Positions 24,202 to 32,778 of a stretch of DNA of 64,000 nt are shown piece by piece. Under the pieces are notes generated by a model that did not search any database, was not told the origin of the DNA, and saw nothing but the letters and a program-made list of their open reading frames with translations. Numbering within the stretch: position 1 is the first letter of the stretch; every line of letters starts with the position of its first letter. This DNA comes from Algiphilus sp022763315 (lineage in GTDB: Bacteria > Pseudomonadota > Gammaproteobacteria > Nevskiales > Nevskiaceae): assembly GCF_965249985.1 (NCBI RefSeq), contig NZ_OZ252280.1. One strand, given 5' to 3'. A program made the position numbers and the translations under genes.

Positions 24202-24957
24202 ATGAGCGCACTCTTCGATTACATCGTCCATCAGCACGGCGACCGGCAGTGGGGGCATGTCCTGGACGCCGGCACAGGGGTCACGTCAATGCGCTGGCTG
24301 CGGCACCTGCCAGCGACGCGCCTGACTGCGGTCACAGCCTCCGGTGCCATGGCGAAGCGCGTCCGAAAGGCTGGCGGCGCTTTGCCCGATCAAGCGCGGC
24401 TCGTCGTCGGCAACTGGAACGATGAGACGCTCCTGGCAGGCGAGCAATTCGATGTCGTGCTGGCCGACTATTTTGTGGGCGCCATCGAGGCATTCTCCGC
24501 CTATCAGCAGGATCGCCTGCTACACCGATTGGCCCGACTCTGCCGAGACCGCTTCTATCTGGTCGGTCTGGAGCCCTATGTCCTGTACAAGCCCAGCGAC
24601 GAGGCCGGCGCGCTCGTCTGGCGCATCGGCCGTCTGCGCGACGCCCTGCTCCTGTTGGCCGGGCAGCAACCCTACCGCGAATACCCCGAAGGCTGGACCC
24701 GACGCCACCTCGAACAGGCCGGCTTGCGCATCCTCGATGTCCGCCGCTTTCCGATCCGTTATCGCGCCCGCTTCATCGACGGCCAGCTTGATATGTGCGA
24801 CGACCGTCTGCCCCTCATTCGCGACGCCGCACTGCGCGAGGCCCTAGCCAATCAGGTTAGGGCGTTGCGCGAGGAAGCCCATGAGGCAGAGCAGCGGCTG
24901 GGCGGCCTGCGACACGGTTTCGACTACGTCATCACTGCCGAGTCCACCGTTCGCTGA
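24202..24957 (+). CDS. Class I SAM-dependent methyltransferase, divergent from the zinc operon
   Basis: 251 residues. The SAM motif I is Val-Leu-Asp-Ala-Gly-Thr-Gly near 20. Motif II-like is Leu-Thr-Ala-Val-Thr-Ala, and Val-Val-Leu-Ala-Asp-Tyr-Phe-Val-Gly corresponds to motif IV. The C-terminal half is Arg-rich. No membrane segments are seen. The substrate is not recognisable. Its upstream region is shared with the zinc operon and includes the Zur box about 55 bases before the start codon, so zinc limitation may induce it. Confidence 0.75.
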   Translation: MSALFDYIVHQHGDRQWGHVLDAGTGVTSMRWLRHLPATRLTAVTASGAMAKRVRKAGGALPDQARLVVGNWNDETLLAGEQFDVVLADYFVGAIEAFSAYQQDRLLHRLARLCRDRFYLVGLEPYVLYKPSDEAGALVWRIGRLRDALLLLAGQQPYREYPEGWTRRHLEQAGLRILDVRRFPIRYRARFIDGQLDMCDDRLPLIRDAALREALANQVRALREEAHEAEQRLGGLRHGFDYVITAESTVR

Positions 24958-24979
24958 GCCCGAGACGACAAGGCTCAGC
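24953..24979. terminator. Stem-loop spanning both stops of converging genes
   Basis: GCTGAGCC, 11-base loop, GGCTCAGC is a perfect 8-bp inverted repeat. Each arm holds the TGA stop of one of the two converging genes (methyltransferase and YfcC-type carrier). There is no U-tract. It probably serves as a compact bidirectional transcript end or 3' stabiliser. Confidence 0.5.
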
Positions 24980-26372
24980 TATAGCCGATCGCCACTGCCA
25001 CCACGAGCGCCACACTGGCCGCGATAAGCCACTTGGCGAGCAGCGGGAGCACGAAACGTAGCCATCGATCAAAGGGAATCGCAGCTGCGCCGAGGATGCC
25101 CATCAGCACGGGATTGGTCGGCACGACGATGTTCGAGAAGCCATCTCCGAACTGGAAGGCCAGCACCGCCACCTGACGCTGGATACCCACCAGATCTGCC
25201 ACCGGTGCCATGATCGGCATGGTTGCGTAGGCCTGCCCGCTGCCCGAGGGAATGAACAGGTTGAGCAGGGTCTGCACCAGCAGCATGCCCACCGCCGCGA
25301 GATGCTCACCGACCATCTGCAGAGGAATGGAAAGCCCGTGCACGATGGTATGCAACACTTGACCATCCTCCAGCAACAGGCTGATTCCGCGCGCAAAACC
25401 GATCAATAGTGCGGTACCTACCAGTTCGGCGGCCCCCTGCACGAAGGCCTGTGCTCCGGCGCTCGCGCCCAGCCGGCCGATGGCAATGATGACCACTGCC
25501 AGCCCAAAGAAGGTGGCAGTGAGTTCATTCAGATACCAGCCGCGCCAGCCGATACCCCAGATCAGTAACAGGATGGTGCCAAGGGTGGCCAGCAGGCAGG
25601 CGCGGTGCCGGCCGTTGAGCGCCAGGGTCTCGGTCACGGGCTCGATATTCGCCGGCAGTCCCGCCACCAGACTGCGTGCAGGATCGTCCTGTACGCGGCG
25701 GGCATAGCGCCAAACGTGATGGATGCCAATGCCCACAAAGGGGATGAACAGCAACAGGCGGTACCACATGCCGGAACCGGGCTGAAGCTCGGCCACCTCG
25801 TGGGCCGCCAGCACGGTGAAGGGGTTGAGAAAGGCGACTCCGTAACCCGCACCATAGCCGGCGAGCACGATGCCGACGGCGGTCATGCGGTCGAACTGCA
25901 GGCTGACGGCCAAAGCGGCGAGTATCGCGACCAGCGGGATGTATTCGGCCGAGGTGCCCAAAGCCGCCGAGGCCGTGGCAAACAGGGTGACGCCGCCGGC
26001 AATCAGCCATCCGGGATGCCCTGCCAGCAAGTGCAGCGCCCGCCCGAGTCCGGCGTCGATCGCCCCGCTGGCACGCAAGGTGCCCACGGCCCCGCCCACG
26101 ATCAACACAAAGAAGATGATGGGTGCGGCATCGGCCATTGCCCGCGGTATGGCGGTAAGCAGCGCCAGTGGCGAAAGCTGCACGCGATCATCCACTGGCG
26201 CATAGGTGCCGGCAACGACCAGCGAGCGGCCCGCCTCGTTCTGCACGGTATCGAAGCTGCCCTGCGGTAGTAGCCAGGTCATCAGCCAGGCCACGACCAT
26301 CATCCCGAACAGCAGAACGAGGGTGTGCGGCACGCGCGCTGCGCGGGTGCCGTTCACCGTCTGCGGCGTCAT
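24975..26372 (-). CDS. YfcC/ArcD-type (DcuC superfamily) inner-membrane carrier
   Basis: 465 residues with about 11-12 membrane helices. It has the opening Pro-His-Thr-Leu-Val-Leu-Leu-Phe, Leu-Pro-Gln-Gly-Ser-Phe, Gly-Tyr-Gly-Ala-Gly-Tyr-Gly-Val-Ala-Phe-Leu-Asn-Pro-Phe-Thr-Val and Pro-Ser-Gly-Ser-Gly-Gln-Ala segments, and the late Gly-Asp-Gly-Phe-Ser-Asn motif, all typical of the C4-dicarboxylate/YfcC family (PF03606). Substrates in the family include amino acids, peptides and dicarboxylates. It starts seven bases after the phosphatase gene, so they are likely co-transcribed. Confidence 0.85.
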   Translation of the reverse strand: MTPQTVNGTRAARVPHTLVLLFGMMVVAWLMTWLLPQGSFDTVQNEAGRSLVVAGTYAPVDDRVQLSPLALLTAIPRAMADAAPIIFFVLIVGGAVGTLRASGAIDAGLGRALHLLAGHPGWLIAGGVTLFATASAALGTSAEYIPLVAILAALAVSLQFDRMTAVGIVLAGYGAGYGVAFLNPFTVLAAHEVAELQPGSGMWYRLLLFIPFVGIGIHHVWRYARRVQDDPARSLVAGLPANIEPVTETLALNGRHRACLLATLGTILLLIWGIGWRGWYLNELTATFFGLAVVIIAIGRLGASAGAQAFVQGAAELVGTALLIGFARGISLLLEDGQVLHTIVHGLSIPLQMVGEHLAAVGMLLVQTLLNLFIPSGSGQAYATMPIMAPVADLVGIQRQVAVLAFQFGDGFSNIVVPTNPVLMGILGAAAIPFDRWLRFVLPLLAKWLIAASVALVVAVAIGYS

Positions 26373-26379
26373 GCGCGCA

Positions 26380-26832
26380 TCAGGCGGCGGGCGGTGTGCG
26401 GTCGAGAATCTCCCGGACCATTGGCTCCATCTTGGTCAGCCCGGTCTGACGACCATAGGCCAGCGCTGCCTCGCTCTCCATGCCCTGATGCCAGGCGGCG
26501 CGCAGCGCCAGCATCGCACCTACTCGATTGCCGCTGGCGCAATGAAAAAGCGTGGGCGCCTCGCCAATCTCGGCCAACAATCCATCCAGCATGCGCACGG
26601 TATCCGGATTCAGATCCTGCGGCCCGGCAATGGGGAGATGGTGATAGCGCATGCCGAGTTCCTCGACCAGCGTGGACTCGTCTTCACCCTGTTCCTGCAA
26701 GGGGCGCAAATTGATGACGTGCTGCACGCCGGCTTCGGCGGCGCGACGAAACTGCATGCCATCCGGCTGACCGGCACTGAGCATGCTGTCCGAAGCACGC
26801 ATTTCGTTAGGTAGGTCAAGACTCTGCAGCAT
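26380..26832 (-). CDS. DSP/PTP-like phosphatase (DUF442 / beta-lactamase-hydrolase-like)
   Basis: 150 residues. The N-terminus has Ser-Ala-Gly-Gln-Pro, typical of the TIGR01244/DUF442 group. The phosphatase loop His-Cys-Ala-Ser-Gly-Asn-Arg (HCxxGxxR) lies near 97-103. Other conserved parts are Val-Ile-Asn-Leu-Arg and Tyr-His-His-Leu-Pro. It is a cytosolic cysteine phosphatase-fold enzyme. In other bacteria such proteins are tied to sulfide-responsive or sulfur-dioxygenase genes, but none is seen here. AAGGA precedes the ATG. Confidence 0.82.
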   Translation of the reverse strand: MLQSLDLPNEMRASDSMLSAGQPDGMQFRRAAEAGVQHVINLRPLQEQGEDESTLVEELGMRYHHLPIAGPQDLNPDTVRMLDGLLAEIGEAPTLFHCASGNRVGAMLALRAAWHQGMESEAALAYGRQTGLTKMEPMVREILDRTPPAA

Positions 26833-26955
26833 CGATGGATCCTTGGTTGTGGTCTGTCAGTGAGCGGGAGCCGCGTCGCGGCCAGCATAGCTCGCGTGGG
26901 GTACATGATGCCCGTCCACCGCGCCATTGCACACATGGAAAGTCATGATCCCGGC

Positions 26956-28398
26956 TCAATCACCAGGGCCGTACTCCGAGCAGCCCGCCACCGGCTTCGG
27001 GCCGCGGTGCAGCGCATGCGCACAGTCACGCAACGCCGTGCGCAGCCCCTCCTCCACCACCGGATGATAGAAGGGCATGGCCAGCATCTCGTCGATGGTC
27101 AGCCCGGCCTGGACCGACCAAGCCAACAGATGGGCCAGGTGCTCGGCGCGGGGGCCGAGCATCTCGGCACCGAGCAGCCGGCCCGTGTCATGCGCGGCAT
27201 AGACGCGCAGCACGCCCACGTTTTCGCGCATCACACGCGCCCGTCCCTGGCCCGAAAAATCGACCCGCCCCACGGCAAAGGCCTGGCCGCTCTGGCACAG
27301 CGCCTGGAAATTCTGTCCAACCGCCGCAATCTGGGGCTCGCAGAACACCACGGCCAAAGGCGCACGACGACGCTGCGTCTGGACATCCGGATAGCGCCCC
27401 GCGTTGTCGCCCGCAATCCGTCCTTCATCGGCCGCTTCGTGCAGCAGCGGCAGTTCCCCCGTGACATCACCGGCAAGGAAGATCGCACTATCACCGCAAC
27501 GCCCGGTTGCGGGATCGTGATCCGGCAGTCCCTGGGCATTCAGCGGGAGGCCCACGTGCTCCAGCCCGAGGCCATCGATGTTGGGAATCCGTCCGGTTGC
27601 CGCCAGAACGCGCGCGAAGCGCTCTTCGTGTGCATTGCCGTCCGCGTCGCGCCATCGCACCGCGAAGCCCTCACCCTCGTCGACCACCGTGTCGACCGCG
27701 CTGCTCAGCGCCAGTGACAACTCCGACCCCAAGGCCTCGCGCGCCTGCTCCGCCACCTCTGGGTCGGTAATGCCGCCGATGCGCTGACTGCGCCCGAAGA
27801 GGCGCACGCGCACTCCCAGACGATGCAGCGCCTGACCGAGTTCGAGTGCAATGACCCCGGCGCCGAAAACCGCCACTGAATCGGGAAGATCAGGCCATTC
27901 AAACACGGTCGCATTGGTATCGACGCGCTCCGCGGCGAGGGCTGCCAGCGGCGGCGGAATGAAGGTGCGGCTGCCGGTGGCGATGACGATGCGCTTGGCC
28001 TCGACGCGGGTGCCGTCGTCAAGGCGGAGGACACCGGGGGATTCGAAGGCCGCGTGCCCGCGGATTCGATCGGCTTCCGGCCAGCTGTTGACTGCATCGA
28101 CAACGAAGCCGACGAAGCGATCGCGTTCGCGCTGCACGCGCTGCATCACCTCGGCGCCATCGACACCGATACCGTGCACGTGCACTCCGAAGCCCTTGGC
28201 ATCCTGTGCAGCGTGCGCGGCGTTGGCCGCGGCGATCAGCAACTTGGAAGGCATGCAACCTATGCGCGCGCAGGTGGTGCCATAGACCCCACCCTCGATG
28301 AGCAGCACCTTGTCGGTATGCACCTTCGCCGCACGATAGGCCCCCATGCCAGCGGTACCGGTGCCAATGACGGCTACATCACACTCTCGGGTCGACAT
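26956..28398 (-). CDS. Dihydrolipoamide-dehydrogenase-like flavoprotein disulfide reductase
   Basis: 480 residues from the ATG (Met-Ser-Thr-Arg-Glu-Cys-Asp) inside the end of the HDAC-like gene. The longer frame duplicates that gene in another register. FAD motif: Gly-Thr-Gly-Thr-Ala-Gly. Redox-active pair: Cys-Ala-Arg-Ile-Gly-Cys, with the usual CxxxxC spacing but not the common Cys-Leu-Asn-Val-Gly-Cys. NAD motif: Gly-Ala-Gly-Val-Ile-Ala-Leu-Glu. The C-terminal active base is His-Pro in Tyr-His-Pro-Val-Val-Glu-Glu-Gly rather than the classical His-Pro-Thr. It is not next to any 2-oxoacid dehydrogenase gene, so it is a divergent lipoamide- or mercuric-reductase-like enzyme with unknown disulfide substrate. 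Confidence 0.85.
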   Translation of the reverse strand: MSTRECDVAVIGTGTAGMGAYRAAKVHTDKVLLIEGGVYGTTCARIGCMPSKLLIAAANAAHAAQDAKGFGVHVHGIGVDGAEVMQRVQRERDRFVGFVVDAVNSWPEADRIRGHAAFESPGVLRLDDGTRVEAKRIVIATGSRTFIPPPLAALAAERVDTNATVFEWPDLPDSVAVFGAGVIALELGQALHRLGVRVRLFGRSQRIGGITDPEVAEQAREALGSELSLALSSAVDTVVDEGEGFAVRWRDADGNAHEERFARVLAATGRIPNIDGLGLEHVGLPLNAQGLPDHDPATGRCGDSAIFLAGDVTGELPLLHEAADEGRIAGDNAGRYPDVQTQRRRAPLAVVFCEPQIAAVGQNFQALCQSGQAFAVGRVDFSGQGRARVMRENVGVLRVYAAHDTGRLLGAEMLGPRAEHLAHLLAWSVQAGLTIDEMLAMPFYHPVVEEGLRTALRDCAHALHRGPKPVAGCSEYGPGD

Positions 28399-29314
28399 CA
28401 CTATCCTCGTTTGCTTCATGGAATCCTTCACAGAAGGCCAGCACGGACGCGGCAAGCGCTTCCGGCTCATACCCGCCTTCCAGTGTGGCGACACAGCCTC
28501 CCTCGCAATGGCGTTGCGCTTGGTGACCGATCCAGCGGCCCAGCCAGGCGTAGTCTTCGGTTTCCCATTGCAGCCCGGCCAGTGGATCCAGACGGTGTGC
28601 GTCAAAGCCCGCCGATACCAGGATCAGTTGCGGCGCATGCGCCTCCAGCGCGGGTGCCCAATGGGTCTGGACTGCATGGCGCATCGCTGTTCCGTCCGAG
28701 CCGTGCGGCAGCGCCACATCGACAATGTGCGCACGATCCAGCGAGCGCCAGAAGGGGTAAAACGGATCCTGATAGGTCTGGCAGACCAGCACCCGAGGGT
28801 CGTCCGCGAAGGCAAGCGAAGTGCCGTTACCGTAATGCACGTCGAAATCGAGAATGGCGACGCGCTCCCGTCCGGAAGCAAGCGCCTGCGCCGCGGCGAT
28901 GGCTACATTGTTGTAGAAGCAAAAACCCATCGCCCGGCCGGGTTCGGCGTGGTGGCCCGGGGGCCGTACCGCACAGAAGGCCAGGCCGCCCTCCGCCTGC
29001 ACCCGCCCTACCGCGTCCACGGCACAGCCAGCGGCGAGGCGCGCGGCGGCATAGCTGTCGCCATTGCCCTGCGTATCGGGGTCCAGCGCAAGGGGCGCTT
29101 CTCGACCCCTCAGTCGCGCAATGCGAACCAGGTGAGCGGGTTGGTGCACGCGCAACAGGGCCGCGTCATCGGCTTCGGCGACGTCTTCGATCAGCCTTCG
29201 TCCCGCCAGTGACTCGCGAATCGCCGCAAGCCGTTGCGGCGATTCCGGATGGTCCGGCCCCGCGTGATGGCGAAGCCCGGCCGGCGGAAGATACCAGTGC
29301 GTCAGTGCAGGCAT
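28379..29314 (-). CDS. Histone-deacetylase-family (acetylpolyamine-amidohydrolase-like) enzyme
   Basis: 311 residues from an ATG with TGGAG nine bases ahead. Catalytic and metal motifs are all present: Pro-Gly-His-His-Ala-Glu, Asp-Phe-Asp-Val-His-Tyr-Gly-Asn-Gly-Thr, and Ser-Ala-Gly-Phe-Asp-Ala-His. The N-terminal His-Pro-Glu-Ser-Pro-Gln-Arg-Leu is the common class II opening. It is a zinc hydrolase probably acting on acetylated polyamines, acetoin-type or acyl substrates, not histones. It overlaps the lipoamide-dehydrogenase-like gene by 20 bases, so the two are coupled. Confidence 0.9.
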   Translation of the reverse strand: MPALTHWYLPPAGLRHHAGPDHPESPQRLAAIRESLAGRRLIEDVAEADDAALLRVHQPAHLVRIARLRGREAPLALDPDTQGNGDSYAAARLAAGCAVDAVGRVQAEGGLAFCAVRPPGHHAEPGRAMGFCFYNNVAIAAAQALASGRERVAILDFDVHYGNGTSLAFADDPRVLVCQTYQDPFYPFWRSLDRAHIVDVALPHGSDGTAMRHAVQTHWAPALEAHAPQLILVSAGFDAHRLDPLAGLQWETEDYAWLGRWIGHQAQRHCEGGCVATLEGGYEPEALAASVLAFCEGFHEANEDSDVDPRV

Positions 29315-29430
29315 GGAGCACTCCAGGAATAGCTGTGGGGAGGAAGGCGCGGCCTGTCGAGCGACTGCTGCGCCTTGACCCGCCTTCGCGAGCCCCCTAG
29401 CGTGCCCCACAAAGAACCAGGGAGCCATTC

Positions 29431-30261
29431 ATGACCGAGCAGGATTCCAGCTTTCAGGCCGTCTTCGCGCGGCAACGCGAAACCGTGCGCGCAGTCGACT
29501 GGATCATGCTGGTGCTGGCCTTCGTTTCGGTCATTGTCTTGACCTGGGCCACCTTCGGCGATGTCTCGCCCGAGATCCTGCGCTGGATCATCATTTCCGA
29601 CTTCGTCGTCTGCGGCATCTTCCTTATCGAATTCCTCTACCGCTGGCGCGAGGCGGGCTGGCCGCTGAATTTCCCGCTGCGCCGCTGGTACGAGGTCCTC
29701 GGCATGATTCCCGTTGCCGACCCTGCGCTGCGCGGCCTGCGCCTGCTGCGCGTGGTGCGTGTGATCATCCTGCTGTCGCGTCTGGGCCGCGCGGCTGACC
29801 GCGCCCTCGGCGAAGAGTTCGTCTATCGACTGGTGCGCCGCTTCTCCAACATCATCATTGGCGTCATCAAGCGCCCGATCACCATCGCGGTCATCGGAGA
29901 AGTTGCCGATGTACTGAAAAAGGGCCACTACACGCAGAACGTGGCGCGCGCACTGGAACAGAATCATCAGACCCTGGTGGACACCATCCTCGATCAGATC
30001 GCGGCCGACTCGCGGACAAGCTACCTCCAGCGCGTGCCCTTCTACCGCGACATCGCGCGTGTCAGCGCGGATACATCTCTGAGCGTGGTGCTCCAGATTC
30101 TGCAGGATCCGCGCACGGATGAACTGGTCGCGGATATCCTGCGTGAAAACCTCGATCAGATACGCGAATCCATCCGTGAACGCGATATCCAGGAGCCCTT
30201 GCTGGGCAGAAATCGTGAACCGCAGGAAGACGAAGCCAGCACTGCCGCGTACACCCCCTGA
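29431..30261 (+). CDS. Voltage-sensor-like ion-transport protein without a pore domain
   Basis: 276 residues. Hydrophobic helices lie at about 22-42 and 50-70, with a shorter one near 85-100. These lead to an S4-like helix at about 108-125 (Arg-Gly-Leu-Arg-Leu-Leu-Arg-Val-Val-Arg-Val-Ile-Ile-Leu-Leu-Ser-Arg-Leu) with Arg every third residue. In place of S5-pore-S6 there is a soluble, charged helical C-terminus (about 135-276). The helical voltage-sensor part is recognised as an ion-channel (Ion_trans) N-terminus. A true channel cannot be formed by this chain alone. AGGGAG precedes the ATG. It is divergent from the HDAC-like gene. Possible roles: voltage-sensing regulator or proton pathway (inference). 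Confidence 0.75.
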   Translation: MTEQDSSFQAVFARQRETVRAVDWIMLVLAFVSVIVLTWATFGDVSPEILRWIIISDFVVCGIFLIEFLYRWREAGWPLNFPLRRWYEVLGMIPVADPALRGLRLLRVVRVIILLSRLGRAADRALGEEFVYRLVRRFSNIIIGVIKRPITIAVIGEVADVLKKGHYTQNVARALEQNHQTLVDTILDQIAADSRTSYLQRVPFYRDIARVSADTSLSVVLQILQDPRTDELVADILRENLDQIRESIRERDIQEPLLGRNREPQEDEASTAAYTP

Positions 30262-30396
30262 CCTCGGTCCAATAGTGGCGCCCCGCGGCGTGCATTGACC
30301 CAGATCAAGGACGACCGCGTTGCGCGGCATCAGCCTGTGCGGCGTTGTCTCCCAACGCATACGGCGCGCCACTGGGCCGCTGTCTGGTGACCCTTG

Positions 30397-31482
30397 ATGC
30401 CCGATTCCGCCACACTGGCACCCCAGGATGGCCTGACCGCCGTCGACCCCGTCCCGGCCCTGCGCAGCATCAGCCTGCGCAGCGTGCGTGCCTGTATTCA
30501 GCCGCAACGGATGCGGCGCTCGACGCCTCGTGCGCTGTTTGGCCTGGGCGTGGATGCCCTCGGCTACCTGCTGTGCATGAGCGGCGTCGTTCTGGCGGAG
30601 GCGTTCTGGCTGCAGCTGCTGTTCGGGCTGCTGGCCGGTTGTTTCGTTGCTTTTCTTTTCGTGTGGGCGCACGACGCCGCCCACGGCGCATTGTTCGAGA
30701 ACCGACGACTGAGTGAGGTTCTGGGCACCATTGCCATGCTCCCCTCGCTCAATGTCTACCGGCTGTGGGCTTTCGGCCACAATCGGGTGCATCACGGTTT
30801 TACCTCGCTGAGCAGCATCGACTGGATCTGGCGCCCCTGGACGCCCGAGGAATACCAGGCCGCCAGCCGCCGCGAACGCTGGCTTTACCGCGTCGAACGC
30901 TCCCTGCCCGGATGCGCCCTGCACTATCTGCGCCGTGTCTGGTGGCAGGGCATGGTGCGTTTCAATCCGGGGCAGACGCCGCAACAGCGCAGCGCTATGC
31001 GCGTGGGCAAGGGCATCAGCCTCGCCTTCTTCGTGGTGCTGAGCTTGTTCGCCTGGCGTCACGCCGGTGGCTGGGCTGGCGTGGTGGCGGGCGTGCTGCT
31101 GCCTTTCATCGTGTTCAACTACTTCATCGCCCTTTTCGTCTACCTGCACCACACCCATCCGCGCATCCCCTACTTTTTGGATCGGGATCAGTGGGGTCCG
31201 GCGGTGGGACAGCTGTACTGCAGCACGGTGATCCACTTCTCGCGGCCGATGGCCTGGCTCACGCACAACATCATGGTGCACGTCCCGCACCATGTGCATC
31301 CGCACGTGCCCTACTATCACCTGCCCGCCGCCTATGCCGATATCAAGGCGCGTTTCGGAGGCTACATCCACGAGTACCGCTTCCGTTGGCGGACGGTGGG
31401 CGGCATCTTCGCTCAGTGCAAGCTGTTCGACTTCGACACGCGACGCTGGTACCGCTTCTCCGAGTGCGCACCGGCGGCCTGA
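30397..31482 (+). CDS. Membrane fatty-acid desaturase family protein
   Basis: 361 residues starting at the ATG (the TTG just before it is also in frame). Three His boxes of membrane di-iron desaturases are visible: His-Asp-Ala-Ala-His (about 90-94), His-Asn-Arg-Val-His-His (about 126-131) and His-Val-Pro-His-His near 295, with several hydrophobic segments between. It belongs to the acyl-lipid/acyl-CoA omega-type desaturases. Partner electron carriers are not adjacent. The desaturated position cannot be told. Confidence 0.88.
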   Translation: MPDSATLAPQDGLTAVDPVPALRSISLRSVRACIQPQRMRRSTPRALFGLGVDALGYLLCMSGVVLAEAFWLQLLFGLLAGCFVAFLFVWAHDAAHGALFENRRLSEVLGTIAMLPSLNVYRLWAFGHNRVHHGFTSLSSIDWIWRPWTPEEYQAASRRERWLYRVERSLPGCALHYLRRVWWQGMVRFNPGQTPQQRSAMRVGKGISLAFFVVLSLFAWRHAGGWAGVVAGVLLPFIVFNYFIALFVYLHHTHPRIPYFLDRDQWGPAVGQLYCSTVIHFSRPMAWLTHNIMVHVPHHVHPHVPYYHLPAAYADIKARFGGYIHEYRFRWRTVGGIFAQCKLFDFDTRRWYRFSECAPAA

Positions 31483-31511
31483 GCGCACGCAGCGGTCTTT
31501 CGCAGCCATGA

Positions 31512-32633
31512 TCAGAACTGCCATTCGACGCTGATCACGCCGAATTCATTGCGCGGATCAGTGATGCGAGTGGCGCCGCGCACGGCATCCGTGGCGAGCA
31601 ATACGTGGGCATGCACGCTCCAGGCGCGTCGCTCGAAATGCAGTCCAAGGATCGCCTGCCCGACCAGTAGCGATGGATCCAGCCTGTTTTCCCGCGTCCA
31701 GCGATTCCCTCGGCGCAGCAGATTGCCGTCACGTGGCATCACGAACATGAAGGCGCTGCCCTGCATGATCACGCTAGCGTAGGCGTAGGTACGGCCGGGC
31801 CAACGCATGCGCGCATCGTGCTCCACGCTGCGCCCAACCGCGGTGAGTTGCGGCGCGAAACCGCGCGGCAACATGCCAAAGCGCCACTCCACAGCGGTCT
31901 GGACCTGGGTGTAGAAATTGCCCAGCGCCGCGTCACTACTGAAGGCTACGTCCCATCCGCTGCGGCGAAGCAACTTGATCTTGCGCATCAGATAAAGATT
32001 GAGCAGGACTTCGTTTCCCAGTTGGTGTTCCCAGCCGCGCGGCGGCGTGACCGCCAGCATGCGATGCGCGGCCCGCTGCGTATGCTCGGCCAGGCTGGCC
32101 GGCCCGACCCAGCCAAACAGGCTCTGCATCCCCACCAGCTCGCGATCATTGAAGGCGACGAAGCTGTTGCTCCACGCCAGCATGCCGACATAAGGCACAT
32201 CGTCGAGCTGGATGGTGTCCTGCTCCAGGTCGTCCGGATTCTGCACGCTCTGCGCGAGCCCCCATGCCTCGCGGAAGTACCAACCCTTTCCTGTCGGCAG
32301 TACCAGACGCGTCAATGCCTTGCCGAAGGCGGGGGTGCCGCGCGTAGCGGCCAGCGTGGAAGCGCGTGGCGAATGCATCTGCAGTGTCAGGCCATTGCTG
32401 AATTGGTTGTCTGAGCGCAGAAAGGCGTCATTGGCGAAGGCGAAACGCCAGCGGACGGACTCTGCATCGCTGTGCGCGCTGACCTTGGCGGACCAGCAGA
32501 GGCCGAGTGCCAGCAGAAGGCTGCCGCAGCATGGCGCCAGCGGCGCGCTGCGCAAGCGCGTCCTGTGCTCACTGCTGAGGCTGGTTTCCGTCCCCCTTGT
32601 GTATCGCTTAGCCACATGTTCCCCATCCGCCAT
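31512..32633 (-). CDS. LpxR-like (DUF2219) outer-membrane lipid A deacylase family protein
   Basis: 373 residues if started at the ATG followed by Ala-Asp-Gly-Glu-His. The start is uncertain because about 30 residues precede the hydrophobic secretion signal ending near Val-Ser-Ala-His, and no strong ribosome-binding site is seen. The mature part begins with Phe-Ala-Phe-Ala-Asn-Asp-Ala-Phe and Asn-Gly-Leu-Thr-Leu, the N-terminal barrel motif holding the Asn-Asp of LpxR. A central Ala-Ala-His-Arg-Met with Pro-Arg-Gly-Trp-Glu-His-Gln-Leu-Gly-Asn-Glu follows, and the chain ends with Phe (Glu-Trp-Gln-Phe). LpxR removes 3'-acyl chains from lipid A. Activity here is inferred. Confidence 0.82.
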   Translation of the reverse strand: MADGEHVAKRYTRGTETSLSSEHRTRLRSAPLAPCCGSLLLALGLCWSAKVSAHSDAESVRWRFAFANDAFLRSDNQFSNGLTLQMHSPRASTLAATRGTPAFGKALTRLVLPTGKGWYFREAWGLAQSVQNPDDLEQDTIQLDDVPYVGMLAWSNSFVAFNDRELVGMQSLFGWVGPASLAEHTQRAAHRMLAVTPPRGWEHQLGNEVLLNLYLMRKIKLLRRSGWDVAFSSDAALGNFYTQVQTAVEWRFGMLPRGFAPQLTAVGRSVEHDARMRWPGRTYAYASVIMQGSAFMFVMPRDGNLLRRGNRWTRENRLDPSLLVGQAILGLHFERRAWSVHAHVLLATDAVRGATRITDPRNEFGVISVEWQF

Positions 32634-32722
32634 GTGGGCTGCATTCTGGCGCAACTCTCTGCGCGCGACCCGCCTTCGCCGTCCGAAATTGTGTAGCCAT
32701 CGTCCGGCGGCCGCTTGGGAAC

Positions 32723-32749
32723 AAAAAAGCCCCGTGCGAGGCACGGGGC
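32723..32749 (-). terminator. Rho-independent terminator of the metallophosphatase gene
   Basis: On the minus strand a perfect 9-bp stem GCCCCGTGC/GCACGGGGC with a three-base loop is followed by six T. It lies 30 bases after the stop of the gene ending at 32779. It is the clearest intrinsic terminator in the window. Confidence 0.93.
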
Positions 32750-32778
32750 TTGAGGGGGTCACAAGGTGTGGGCGGAAC

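Noticed and set aside
23135..24205. Plus-strand Val/Met/Ile-rich frames that look like membrane proteins
   Set aside because: They are the exact complement of the His/Asp block (His-Asp codons read as Val/Met/Ile on the other strand), not real membrane proteins.
29302..31524. Minus-strand open frame of 740 codons opposite the voltage-sensor and desaturase genes
   Set aside because: His/Gln/Arg-rich shadow composition. Both plus-strand genes have motifs and ribosome-binding sites.
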